Source of the DNA: JBQTIM01 sp052388135
Lineage (GTDB): Bacteria > Elusimicrobiota > Elusimicrobia > FEN-1173
Assembly: GCA_052388135.1 (NCBI GenBank)
Contig: JBQTIM010000220.1
Span: 1 to 25,894, forward strand
Direction of reading: 5' to 3'
DNA length: 25,894 bases
The translations under genes were made by a program, and so were the position numbers. This document shows, in pieces, positions 1-7,471 of this stretch (the stretch's first letter is position 1; every line of letters starts with the position of its first letter). Below the pieces are notes generated by a model. It was not told the origin of the DNA. It made no database searches and saw only the letters and a program-made list of their open reading frames with translations.

Positions 1-57
1 GCCCCTGCCGCGTTCCGCGCGGCCCCGCCCGCCCGCTCGTCTGCCCGCAAAACAGAA

Positions 58-89
58 GAGCCCGCCAGACATTGTCTGACGGGCTCTTT
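58..89 (-). terminator. Intrinsic terminator after tRNA-Lys(TTT)
   Basis: A long hairpin: GAGCCCG pairs with CGGGCTC, one C/A mismatch follows, then CAGAC pairs with GTCTG around a 3-base loop. On the minus strand it lies just after the tRNA-Lys gene and runs into a T-rich stretch (TTCTGTTTTG). It would end the minus-strand run of tRNA-Lys and possibly the genes above it. A GAAAGAG/CTCTTTC flank means it could also act on the plus strand. Confidence 0.8.
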
Positions 90-113
90 CCACCAGTTTG
101 ATGGTTTCACAAA

Positions 114-188
114 TGGTGGGTCCGGAGGGAATCGAACCCTCGGCCACCCGCTTAAAATGCGGATGCTCTACCGCTGAGCTACGGACCC
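114..188 (-). tRNA. tRNA-Lys (anticodon TTT)
   Basis: Read on the minus strand, a full cloverleaf is visible. The acceptor arm GGGTCCG pairs with CGGACCC. The D arm is GCTC/GAGC. The anticodon stem TCCGC/GCGGG holds the loop ATTTTAA, which places TTT at positions 34-36. The T arm is GAGGG-TTCGATT-CCCTC. The discriminator is A, and the 3' CCA is encoded in the DNA (114-116), unlike the other three tRNAs here. It lies 86 bases beyond the TPR gene and is followed by a terminator hairpin. Confidence 0.95.
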
Positions 189-274
189 GGAAATGGAAGC
201 GCGGACGTGGGCTGGTAAAGAAGGAAGGATATCAAAATCGGAGCGGTGCCGGAACGGAGCGGGAGGCGCTGGGT

Positions 275-1048
275 CTAGGAATGGTGAAAATGCAGCCCGT
301 GCTTGTCCTGAAGCTCCTTGAGCTTTTGCCGGGCGGTGGAGCGGTAGGACTCGTCCCGGCTTGTCTCCAGCATGTGGAGATAAACCTCGGCGGCTCGGCG
401 GATGTCCCCTCGTTTGCGGTAAATGTTGGCCAGGATGTTTTCCACCATGGACGGGCAATCGGGATGCTGGATGGCGTCTTCCAACAAAGCTATAACTTTT
501 TCCATTTGATCCGCTTTGCGAAACGCGACCGCGCCCGCGTAAAGGCGAAGCTGCCAGTTGGCGGGATCCATCTGCATGCCCTTCTCCAACAGGGCCACGG
601 CCTCGTCGTTGCGGTTGAGGTTGAAGGCCAGGGCGCCGCCGCCGAAGAGATAAGCGTATTGAAAATAAGGATCCAACGAAACGATGCGGGTGAAATGCGA
701 AAAAAGGCGCGGGTAGTTGTCCAGGCGCACATGGGGGTGAAGGTCGGCGGCGGCCTCGCTCCCCAAGTTCAAGTGATACTCTTTTTTTTCGTGGCCGTCC
801 GGGCCCTCGTCGTGAACTTGAGCGGAGGAATAATATTGGAGCATCTGGATGAAGGCCAGATCCCCGCCGAACCGCCGAAGGCCGGCCAGGACCAGGGAGA
901 CGTCCATAAGGGCGTGCTCCTCCAGGACGGGCCTTTCAAAAACCGGGAGATGCGGCTCGGAGCGCAAGGCGGAAAAGCCTTGCGCGGCGGCCAGGAAAAC
1001 CGCCGAGGCGCACAGCCACCCGGCCGCGGGATGGACGCGGCGCGCCAC
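275..1048 (-). CDS. Membrane-anchored TPR protein linked to an ABC exporter
   Basis: This 257-residue protein starts at a GTG (1046-1048) preceded by AAGGAG, so the upstream open reading belongs to the permease gene and not to this one. An N-terminal hydrophobic segment (about residues 8-27) looks like an uncleaved signal or membrane anchor, so the rest probably faces the periplasm. The C-terminal half has tetratricopeptide-type helical repeats, for example the units around NRNDEAVALLEKGMQMDPAN and the RGDIRRAAEVYLHML stretch. TPRs bind proteins. The start is 2 bases after the permease stop, so it is almost certainly the last gene of an ATPase-permease-TPR operon. Its partner and substrate are unknown. 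The family assignment is firm; any specific role is inference. Confidence 0.8.
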   Translation of the reverse strand: MARRVHPAAGWLCASAVFLAAAQGFSALRSEPHLPVFERPVLEEHALMDVSLVLAGLRRFGGDLAFIQMLQYYSSAQVHDEGPDGHEKKEYHLNLGSEAAADLHPHVRLDNYPRLFSHFTRIVSLDPYFQYAYLFGGGALAFNLNRNDEAVALLEKGMQMDPANWQLRLYAGAVAFRKADQMEKVIALLEDAIQHPDCPSMVENILANIYRKRGDIRRAAEVYLHMLETSRDESYRSTARQKLKELQDKHGLHFHHS

Positions 1049-1050
1049 CG

Positions 1051-1815
1051 TCAGAACTCCTTGCGGGAGAAGAGAGCCAGGCTCAGGCAGAGGCAGGCGG
1101 CGGCGTAGAGGACGGCGTAGCCCAGGCTCCAAAGCACCGCGCCGGCGGCCAGGCCGGGAACGTGGAACACGTCCCGATAGTTGAGCGCCTGGAAATTCGG
1201 AAGGAAAAGGAGGAGGAACTTCACCAGCATCTCGCCCGCCGCGCTGCCCGCCTTGGACGCCAGGAACTTAAGCTCGGGCACGAAATGGCCCAGCAGCCAG
1301 AAGAAAACCGTGAACACCACCGACGCCACGGCGGAGCTGGAAAAAAGGGAGAAGAACAGGGCCAGGGCCGCCACGGCCATGACCTTGAACCCGATGAAGG
1401 GCAGCGCCGCGAAGTAGCGGTAATCCGCGTCCCATCCTTTGACCAGGAGCAGCACAACGTGAAGGGCGGCCATGAGCGCGACGCTGGCCCAGACGGCGGC
1501 CAGAAGACCCGCGAACCGCCCCAGAATGTAGTGGGAGCGCGGCAGAGGGCGCGTGAGCACGAGGTAAAGCGTACGGGACTCCATCTCCTCCAAAATAAGC
1601 GTCACGCAGCCGAACACGGCGGCCACCAGGCCGAAAAGCTCCATGGAGGCCAGGCCGAAATCCAGGATGACCCGCACTTCCTGGTCCCCCGCCAAAGCTC
1701 CGAACAACAGGGACACCCCCACCAGAAGGCACCCGAAAAAGATCACCACCAAATACAAGCGGTTGCGAAGCTGCTGAAGAAACGTGTAGCGGGCGATGGA
1801 AACCACGGCTCTCAT
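1051..1815 (-). CDS. ABC-2 type transporter permease
   Basis: This 254-residue integral membrane protein has about six hydrophobic segments: one near residues 20-40, one or two between 53 and 80, one around 103-125, a long one at about 140-180 and a final one close to the C-terminus. The ATG (1813-1815) overlaps the stop of the ATPase gene as ATGA, typical of translational coupling. ABC-2 permeases form the membrane channel of exporters for drugs, polysaccharides or lipids, or of ABC systems that act on the envelope. The segment EEMESRTLYLVLTRPLPRS, between the second and third segments, resembles the conserved E-x-G/S-x-T-L region of this superfamily. Nothing in the sequence tells the substrate. 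Confidence 0.85.
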   Translation of the reverse strand: MRAVVSIARYTFLQQLRNRLYLVVIFFGCLLVGVSLLFGALAGDQEVRVILDFGLASMELFGLVAAVFGCVTLILEEMESRTLYLVLTRPLPRSHYILGRFAGLLAAVWASVALMAALHVVLLLVKGWDADYRYFAALPFIGFKVMAVAALALFFSLFSSSAVASVVFTVFFWLLGHFVPELKFLASKAGSAAGEMLVKFLLLFLPNFQALNYRDVFHVPGLAAGAVLWSLGYAVLYAAACLCLSLALFSRKEF

Positions 1816-2579
1816 GACCGTCCCGCCTGCGGCGCTTCCTCGGCGCCCACCGTCCGGACGAAGATGTCCTCCAAGCCGCCCGCCTGCTCCCATTCCTTCT
1901 GCTCCAGCACGCGGGCCAGGCGGCCCTTCACCAGAATGCCGGCGCGGTGGCAGACTTTCTCCACCTCGGAGATGTTGTGGGAAGAAAGGAAGATGGTCTT
2001 GCCCGCCCGGTTCAGGCTCACCAGAAGGTCCCGCATTTCCTTCAGGCCCAACGGGTCCAGCCCGGTGACGGGCTCGTCGAAAATCATGATCTTGGGATCG
2101 TGCAGCATGGCCTGGGCCAAACCCACGCGCTGGAGCATGCCCTTGGAATATTCCCGCATGGGCCGGTGGGCGCTTTCCGTCATGCGGACGACGGCCAGCA
2201 CCTCATCGATGCGCCGGGCCAGCCCGGCCGCCGGAACGCCCGAGAGACGCCCGTAGAAACGCAGAACTTCCCGGGCCGTGAGGTATTTGTAGAAGTAGGG
2301 GACTTCCGGCAGGTAGCCGATGTTGCGCCGCGCCTCCAGGTCGGACGCGGCCCGGCCCAGGACCTCCACCGAGCCTTCCGTCGGGAAGAGCAGGCCCAGG
2401 AGCAGTTTGATGGTGGTGGTTTTGCCCGAGCCGTTGAGGCCCAGGAGGCCGAACACTTCCCCCTCGCGCACGTCGAAAGTGAGGCCCTCCACCCCGCGCG
2501 ACGTTTTCACGCGCCCGAGGTGGGACTTCTTATAGATCTTCGTCAGTTGGTTGAGTTTAAGTGCGCTGGATCCGGACAT
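1812..2579 (-). CDS. ABC transporter ATP-binding protein
   Basis: This 255-residue ATPase powers the ABC-2 permease encoded next to it. Visible motifs are Walker A GLNGSGKTT (47-55), a degenerate signature YSKGM (144-148) in place of LSGGQ, Walker B IMIFDEP (164-170), the D-loop GLD just after it, and the H-loop histidine H201 (SSHNISE). The signature and the short C-terminal tail are common in ABC-2 exporter ATPases. I chose ATG (2577-2579); a TTG two codons upstream is possible. Neither has a clear ribosome binding site, so translation may depend on the serA ribosomes ending 25 bases upstream. The ATPase assignment is certain and the substrate is unknown. Confidence 0.9.
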   Translation of the reverse strand: MSGSSALKLNQLTKIYKKSHLGRVKTSRGVEGLTFDVREGEVFGLLGLNGSGKTTTIKLLLGLLFPTEGSVEVLGRAASDLEARRNIGYLPEVPYFYKYLTAREVLRFYGRLSGVPAAGLARRIDEVLAVVRMTESAHRPMREYSKGMLQRVGLAQAMLHDPKIMIFDEPVTGLDPLGLKEMRDLLVSLNRAGKTIFLSSHNISEVEKVCHRAGILVKGRLARVLEQKEWEQAGGLEDIFVRTVGAEEAPQAGRS

Positions 2580-2603
2580 ATTCAAAATGTTGAAATAATT
2601 TTA

Positions 2604-4196
2604 TCACAATTTCACCATTTTGACGGAGAGGATGGCGGGATGAGAGCGGACCTTGTCCAAAACCTGGGGAGGAAGGGGCGCGTCCACGCTCCACAGGGAA
2701 ACGGCCGTTCCGCCCGGCCGGTTGCGCCCCACTTCCATGCCGGCGATGTTGATGCCGGCGGCGGCCAGCACCGTGCCCGTGTGCCCCACCACGCCGGGCT
2801 TGTCGTTGTTTTGCATCACCAAAAGGTTTCCTTCCGGGATCACGTCCACCGGCAAGTCCTCGATGCGGACGAGGCGCAGATCCCCGCGGCCGTAAACCGT
2901 TCCGGCCAGCCGGTGGGACCCCTTGGCGGTCTTCACTTCGATTTCCAGAAGCGAGGCGTAATCCCGGGCGTCGGGCTGGGACTGCTCCCGGATTTGAACG
3001 CCGCGCTCCGCCGCCACGGCCAGGGCGTTCACGGCCGTCACGCGCGGACCGTCGGCGCGCAAAAAGCCCGCGGCGGCGGTGGCCGTCAACAGCGCCGGGT
3101 TCAAGCGCCCCAACTCCCCGAAATAACCCAGCGACAGGGACTGCGGGGCCTCGGGCCCCGCCAACTGCGACAAGAACCGTCCCAGCCGGTCGGCCAGAGA
3201 GACATAGGCGAACAAGTGCGTCTGGCCGGCCACTTCCAGAGAAGGAAGGTTCACCGCCTGCTTGGCGTAACCCTTCTCGAAAAATTCGATGAGCCCGTTG
3301 GACAGCTCCACGGCCACCTTGACCTGGGCCTCCTCCGTCGAGGCGCCCAAGTGCGGCGTCACGATGACCTCGGGGCGGGCCAGAAGAGGGTTGCCGGCGG
3401 GCGGCTCTTTTTCGAACACGTCCAGGGCGGCGCCTTTCACCCGGCCTTTTTCAAGCGCCTCCAGAAGGGCCGCCTCGTCCACGATGCCGCCGCGCGCGCA
3501 GTTCACCACGCGCACGCCCGGCTTGGCCTTGGCGAAGGCCTCGCGGCCCAGAAGGCCCTTGGTGTGCTCGTTCAGCGGAACGTGCACGGTGATGAAATCC
3601 GCCTGCGTGAGAACGTCGTCCAGGGGCGAAAGCGCGACGCCCGCCAACCGGCACCAGGACTCGTCGCCCACCGGATCGAAGGCCACGACCCGCATGCCCA
3701 AGCCGATGGCGCGGGTGGCCACTTCGCGGCCGATGCGGCCCAAACCCAGAACGCCCAGCGTCTTGCCCGTGAGCTCCGTGCCCACGAACTTGCCGCGCTC
3801 CCATTTGCCGGCCCGGGTGGAGGCGTCGGCCCGGGGAATGTTGCGCGCCAGGGAGAACAGCATGGCCAGGGCGTGCTCCGCGGCCGAGATCGTGTTGCCG
3901 CCGGGAACGTTGGCCACCACCACGCCGGCGCGGGACGCCGCCGCAAGATCGATGTTGTCCACGCCGGTGCCCGCGCGCCCCACGAAACGGAGGCGGGAGG
4001 CCGCGGCGAAGACTTCGGCCGTCACCTTGGTCTCGGAGCGGACCAGGAGCGCTTCGCAGTCCTTCACGGCGGCCAGCAAATCCTTGGGCGCGAGGCCGGT
4101 CTTCACCTCGACGGAAAACCCGGGGTTCCGCCGGAGGACGTCCAGCCCCTCCTCGGAAACCGGGTCCGACACCAGCACGCGGACGGCGGCGGTCAT
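2604..4196 (-). CDS. serA: D-3-phosphoglycerate dehydrogenase (long form)
   Basis: SerA oxidises 3-phosphoglycerate to 3-phosphohydroxypyruvate with NAD, the first step of serine synthesis. The 530-residue length matches the long SerA type: substrate-binding and NAD domains, an intervening (ASB) domain and a C-terminal ACT domain. The NAD loop is GLGRIG (151-156). The catalytic set is R235 (NCARGGIVDE), E264 (KEPP) and H282 (TPHLGAS). The last 80 or so residues (MQNNDKPGVVGHTGTVL onward) are an ACT fold, where serine feedback is usual in this family. The ATG at 4194-4196 is preceded by GGGAGG; a GTG 13 codons upstream would overlap the aminotransferase gene and has no better site. It follows the class V aminotransferase gene, which would take the next step. 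Confidence 0.93.
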   Translation of the reverse strand: MTAAVRVLVSDPVSEEGLDVLRRNPGFSVEVKTGLAPKDLLAAVKDCEALLVRSETKVTAEVFAAASRLRFVGRAGTGVDNIDLAAASRAGVVVANVPGGNTISAAEHALAMLFSLARNIPRADASTRAGKWERGKFVGTELTGKTLGVLGLGRIGREVATRAIGLGMRVVAFDPVGDESWCRLAGVALSPLDDVLTQADFITVHVPLNEHTKGLLGREAFAKAKPGVRVVNCARGGIVDEAALLEALEKGRVKGAALDVFEKEPPAGNPLLARPEVIVTPHLGASTEEAQVKVAVELSNGLIEFFEKGYAKQAVNLPSLEVAGQTHLFAYVSLADRLGRFLSQLAGPEAPQSLSLGYFGELGRLNPALLTATAAAGFLRADGPRVTAVNALAVAAERGVQIREQSQPDARDYASLLEIEVKTAKGSHRLAGTVYGRGDLRLVRIEDLPVDVIPEGNLLVMQNNDKPGVVGHTGTVLAAAGINIAGMEVGRNRPGGTAVSLWSVDAPLPPQVLDKVRSHPAILSVKMVKL

Positions 4197-4227
4197 GGCG
4201 GCAGGTTCCTCCCTTTCGGCGAGCGCC

Positions 4228-5370
4228 TCAGCCACGGGCGCCGACGAGCTCTTCCTGGGCCACCTGCGCCGCCTTGCCGGCGGTCACCGCGTGGCCGAAC
4301 TTCTTCAAGGCCCATTCGAGGGCCGTCAAGCCGATGATGAGATCAAAATGGTCCATGTAGCCCATGTGCGCCAGCCGGACGATTTTCCCCTTCAAATGCT
4401 CCTGGCCGCCGGCGATGGACACGCCGTGCTCGTCCCTCAGCCAATCCACCAGCTTCTCGCCCGACAAACCGTCGGGCAGGCGGCCCGCCGTCAAAACGGC
4501 GCAGGGCGCGGAAGAAAAAAGAGGCAAACCCAGAGCCTGCATGCCTTTGCGGCAGGCCCGCGCCAGCCTGTCGTGCCGGGCCCACACGTCCTCGACGCCG
4601 TCGCGGCGGATCATTTCCAGGGACGCGTTCAGGGAAGCCACCAGGGACACGGCCGGGGTCCAGGGCGTCTCCTTGTTGGGGATAGACTTCTTGATCAGCC
4701 GGTAATCGGAATAAAACCGCGGGCTCTTGGAGGCCTCCACCAGCTTCCAGGCCTTCGGGGAGCAGGAGGCGAAAGCCAGACCCGGCGCCGTCATGAGCCC
4801 CTTCTGCGAGCCCGACACCACCACGTCCACGCCCCAGTCGTCCATGCGCAGCTCCTGGCCGCCCAAACCCGAAATGGCGTCCACCACCGACACCGCGGCC
4901 GTCTGGGAAATGACCTCGGCCATTTTCTTCACGTCCACCACCGTGCCGGCCGACGTCTCCGTGTGCTGGAAAAAAACCGCCTTGGCGTCGGGATTCTGCT
5001 TGAGAAGCTCCCGCACCTTCTCGGGGTCCGACGGCTTGCCCCACTCTTCCTTATACTCCACCACCTGGGCGCCGAAGGCCTTGCAAATCTTGATCCAGCG
5101 GTCGCCGAAGGAGCCGCAGCTGGCCACAATGGCCTTGTCGCCGGCGGACAGAAGGTTCGCCACGGCCGATTCCATGGCCGCCGTGCCCGAGCCGGTGATC
5201 ACCAGCACGTCGTTCTTGGTCTGAAAAACGTATTTCAAGCCGTCCAAAGTTTTCTCGAACAACGCGCCGAACTCGCGGGTGCGGTGATGGACGATGGGCA
5301 AGGCCCCCTGGGACGCGGCCTCGGGCGGGACCGGCGTGGGGCCGGGAGTGATCAAATAGTATTTTTTCAC
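4228..5370 (-). CDS. Class V PLP aminotransferase, probably phosphoserine/serine transaminase
   Basis: This 380-residue enzyme belongs to the alanine-glyoxylate / serine-pyruvate group of class V aminotransferases. It begins with the typical TPGPTPVPP motif. It has a glycine-rich phosphate-binding stretch, TGSGTAAMESA, near residue 60, and an aspartate in SVVDAISGLGG. The PLP lysine is K190 in SGSQKGLM. The C-terminal region ends in a short Lys/Ala-rich tail. The start is GTG with AAGGAG six bases upstream. It is 31 bases from serA. In Thermotoga-like bacteria and archaea this pairing is taken to replace SerC, converting phosphohydroxypyruvate to phosphoserine; that role is inferred from neighbourhood. 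A serine-pyruvate or serine-glyoxylate activity remains possible. Confidence 0.85.
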   Translation of the reverse strand: MKKYYLITPGPTPVPPEAASQGALPIVHHRTREFGALFEKTLDGLKYVFQTKNDVLVITGSGTAAMESAVANLLSAGDKAIVASCGSFGDRWIKICKAFGAQVVEYKEEWGKPSDPEKVRELLKQNPDAKAVFFQHTETSAGTVVDVKKMAEVISQTAAVSVVDAISGLGGQELRMDDWGVDVVVSGSQKGLMTAPGLAFASCSPKAWKLVEASKSPRFYSDYRLIKKSIPNKETPWTPAVSLVASLNASLEMIRRDGVEDVWARHDRLARACRKGMQALGLPLFSSAPCAVLTAGRLPDGLSGEKLVDWLRDEHGVSIAGGQEHLKGKIVRLAHMGYMDHFDLIIGLTALEWALKKFGHAVTAGKAAQVAQEELVGARG

Positions 5371-5442
5371 GAAAGGCTCCTTTTTAAATGGGTTGAATCA
5401 AAAAAAATCGGGGGCGCGGACCGGCTCGAAGGCGGGCCTTTT

Positions 5443-6687
5443 TCAGGCCGTCTTCCGCATGTCGCCGTGCACCTGCACGGGCGGCTTTTTCTTGGCCACC
5501 ACGTCGGCGTCCACCACCACGCGGCGCAAAGTCTTCTGGTCCGGCAGATCGTACATCGTGTCCAAAAGCAAATCCTCGATGATGGAGCGCAAGCCCCGGG
5601 CGCCGGAACCCCTCGCCAGGGCCAGGCGCGCCACGGCGGCCAGCGCGTCGGGCGTGACCTCCAGCTCCACGCCTTCCAGCGCGAACATTTTCTGAAACTG
5701 CTTCGCCAGAGCGTTCTTGGGCTTGAGCAGGATGTCCACCAGGGACTTCTCGTCCAGCGGCTCCAGGGACGCCATCACCGGCAGGCGCCCGATGAGCTCC
5801 GGGATCAACCCGTAGCGGATCAAGTCTTCCGGCTGGGCGTGCTTCAGAACGTCTCCCAAGTCCTGCCGTTTTTTGGAGACCACGTGGGCGGCGAAACCCA
5901 CCCCCTGCCGGCCCACCCTCTGCTCGATGACCTTGTCGATGCCCTCGAACGCGCCGCCGCATATAAATAGGATGTTGGCCGTGTTGACCTGGATGTATTC
6001 CTGCTGGGGGTGCTTGCGCCCGCCCTGAGGCGGCACGCTGGCGATGGTCCCCTCCAGGATTTTCAAAAGGGCCTGCTGAACGCCTTCGCCCGAGACGTCG
6101 CGGGTGATGGAAGGAGAGTCGGACTTGCGGGAAATTTTGTCGATCTCGTCTATATACACGATGCCGCGCTCGGCCCGCTTCACGTCGTGCCCGGCGTTCT
6201 GCACCAGGCGCAGGATGATGTTCTCCACGTCCTCGCCCACGTAGCCGGCCTCGGTCAGCGTGGTGGCGTCGGCGATGGCGAAGGGCACGTGCAGGAGCCT
6301 CGCCAGCGTCTGGGCCAAAAGCGTTTTCCCCACGCCCGTGGGCCCCAGGAGCAGAATGTTCGACTTCTGCAGTTCCACCTCGGCGCCGGGCTCTTTCTCC
6401 ACGGCTTCCACGCGGCGGTAATGGTTGTAGACGGCCACCGAAAGGATGCGCTTGGCCCGCTCCTGCCCCACCACGTAATCGTCCAGCACGGCCTTGATCT
6501 GGGCCGGCTTGGGCAAAGTTTTATGGACGCGGCGCTCCTCCGCCTCGTTGAGGCGCGCCAGCAGGGAGTAAGAGTTGCGCACGCACTCCTCGCAGACGTA
6601 AACGCCCTGCCCGCCGATGAGGCGCAGGCCGTCGCGCTTGCCCTTATGGCAAAAGACGCACTGGAAGTCGCCGTTGTCTTTGGTCAC
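5443..6687 (-). CDS. clpX: ClpX, ATPase subunit of ClpXP protease
   Basis: ClpX unfolds tagged proteins and feeds them to ClpP. The 414-residue protein has the N-terminal zinc domain (C10, C13, C32, C35), Walker A GPTGVGKT (115-122), pore loop GYVG (148-151), Walker B VYIDEID (177-183) and the sensor-2 region GARGLRSI. The ClpP-docking tripeptide is VGF (263-265) in place of the usual IGF. I start at the second GTG (6685-6687), because AAGGAG lies five bases before it and overlaps the first GTG (6691-6693); the longer form would add two residues. A T8 tract lies about 40 bases past the stop, but I see no clear hairpin. It is the third gene of tig-clpP-clpX. Confidence 0.97.
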   Translation of the reverse strand: MTKDNGDFQCVFCHKGKRDGLRLIGGQGVYVCEECVRNSYSLLARLNEAEERRVHKTLPKPAQIKAVLDDYVVGQERAKRILSVAVYNHYRRVEAVEKEPGAEVELQKSNILLLGPTGVGKTLLAQTLARLLHVPFAIADATTLTEAGYVGEDVENIILRLVQNAGHDVKRAERGIVYIDEIDKISRKSDSPSITRDVSGEGVQQALLKILEGTIASVPPQGGRKHPQQEYIQVNTANILFICGGAFEGIDKVIEQRVGRQGVGFAAHVVSKKRQDLGDVLKHAQPEDLIRYGLIPELIGRLPVMASLEPLDEKSLVDILLKPKNALAKQFQKMFALEGVELEVTPDALAAVARLALARGSGARGLRSIIEDLLLDTMYDLPDQKTLRRVVVDADVVAKKKPPVQVHGDMRKTA

Positions 6688-6701
6688 CGACACTCCTTAA
6701 G

Positions 6702-6805
6702 AAAGCTCAAAATCCAAAGCTTAAAGTTCAAACAAGCGCCGAACGACAAGTTCAATTCTGGGCTTTGGGCTTGCCGTTTGATTTGAACTTCGGTTTTTGA
6801 GCTTT
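6702..6805. repeat. AT-rich imperfect inverted repeat between clpP and clpX
   Basis: The clpP-clpX spacer is a single long imperfect palindrome. AAAGCTCAAAA (6702-6712) is the exact inverse of 6795-6805, and AAGTTCAAA (6724-6732) the exact inverse of 6782-6790. CAAAG/TTCAA motifs recur inside. Its base composition is far more AT-rich than the flanking genes. It ends close to the clpX Shine-Dalgarno, so as RNA it would fold into a large stem just before clpX. It could be a mobile repeat, an RNA processing site or a partial terminator. Confidence 0.75.
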
Positions 6806-6810
6806 GAACA

Positions 6811-7425
6811 TCAGGCCTTCTTGCGTGTGTGAAAAATCTCGTCTATCAAGCCGTATTTCTTGGCGTCCTCGGCGGACATGTAGAAGTTCCGCTCGCAGTC
6901 GGCCCGCACCTTGTCCAGCGGCTGGCCGGTGTGCTTGGCCAAAATCTCGGTCAGGCGCGTCTTGGTGTTCTCCAGCTCCTTGGCCTCGATGGCGATGTCC
7001 GTCACCTGGCCGGAAATGCCCTCTCCGTAGATCAGCGGCTGGTGGATCATGATGCGGGCGTTGGAAAGAGCGTAGCGGCGCCCGTGGGTGCCGGCGCCCA
7101 GGAGCAGCGCTCCGAAGGACATGGCCATGCCCAGGCAGATGGTGGTGATGGGCGCCTTGATGTACTGCATGGTGTCGTAGACCGCCAGGCCCGCCGTCAC
7201 CATGCCGCCGGGGGAATTGATGTAGAGGTTGATTTCTTTTTCCGGGTCCTCGGACTCCAGGTAAAGGAGCTGGGCGATGATGATGTTGGCCGAGTCCGTG
7301 TCGATGGCTCCGCCGTAGCCGCCGATGAAGACGATGCGGTCTTTGAGCAGGCGTGAGTAAATGTCGTAGCCAACCACCGCTCCCTGGGTCCAGCGTTCAA
7401 GAATCGTGGGGATGATGCCGGGCAT
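6811..7425 (-). CDS. clpP: ClpP, proteolytic subunit, with Asn in the catalytic triad
   Basis: This 204-residue ClpP would form the barrel protease that works with ClpX. The nucleophile is S103 in GMAMSFGALLL (usually GQAASMGA). The base is H128 in IMIHQP. The third triad position, normally Asp in an ERD-type motif, reads CERNFYMSA, so it is N180. The INSPGG loop (70-75) and the C-terminal KKYGLIDEI segment are normal. The start is well supported: AGGAGG six bases before ATG. tig lies upstream and clpX downstream. Listeria ClpP1 is known to carry the same Asp-to-Asn change and to be less active alone, so the residue does not prove inactivity. No second clpP lies in the window. Confidence 0.95.
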   Translation of the reverse strand: MPGIIPTILERWTQGAVVGYDIYSRLLKDRIVFIGGYGGAIDTDSANIIIAQLLYLESEDPEKEINLYINSPGGMVTAGLAVYDTMQYIKAPITTICLGMAMSFGALLLGAGTHGRRYALSNARIMIHQPLIYGEGISGQVTDIAIEAKELENTKTRLTEILAKHTGQPLDKVRADCERNFYMSAEDAKKYGLIDEIFHTRKKA

Positions 7426-7471
7426 TTAACCTCCTAGGCGTTCGCGAAGGACGGACGCGGATCCGACGGCG

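Noticed and set aside
166..173. PriA-like Walker A variation as a sign of inactivity (residues 166-173 of the priA product)
   Set aside because: GVAAAGKT still fits the G-x4-GKT pattern and all other helicase motifs are intact, so I treat it as functional.
1947..4337. A long plus-strand open frame opposite serA and the ABC ATPase gene
   Set aside because: Its product is His/Gln/Gly-rich with no motif, it is the antisense of well-identified genes, and high GC makes such frames common.
5386..5442. T8 tract just after clpX as an intrinsic terminator
   Set aside because: I could not find a stable GC hairpin directly before the T tract, so a terminator is not supported.
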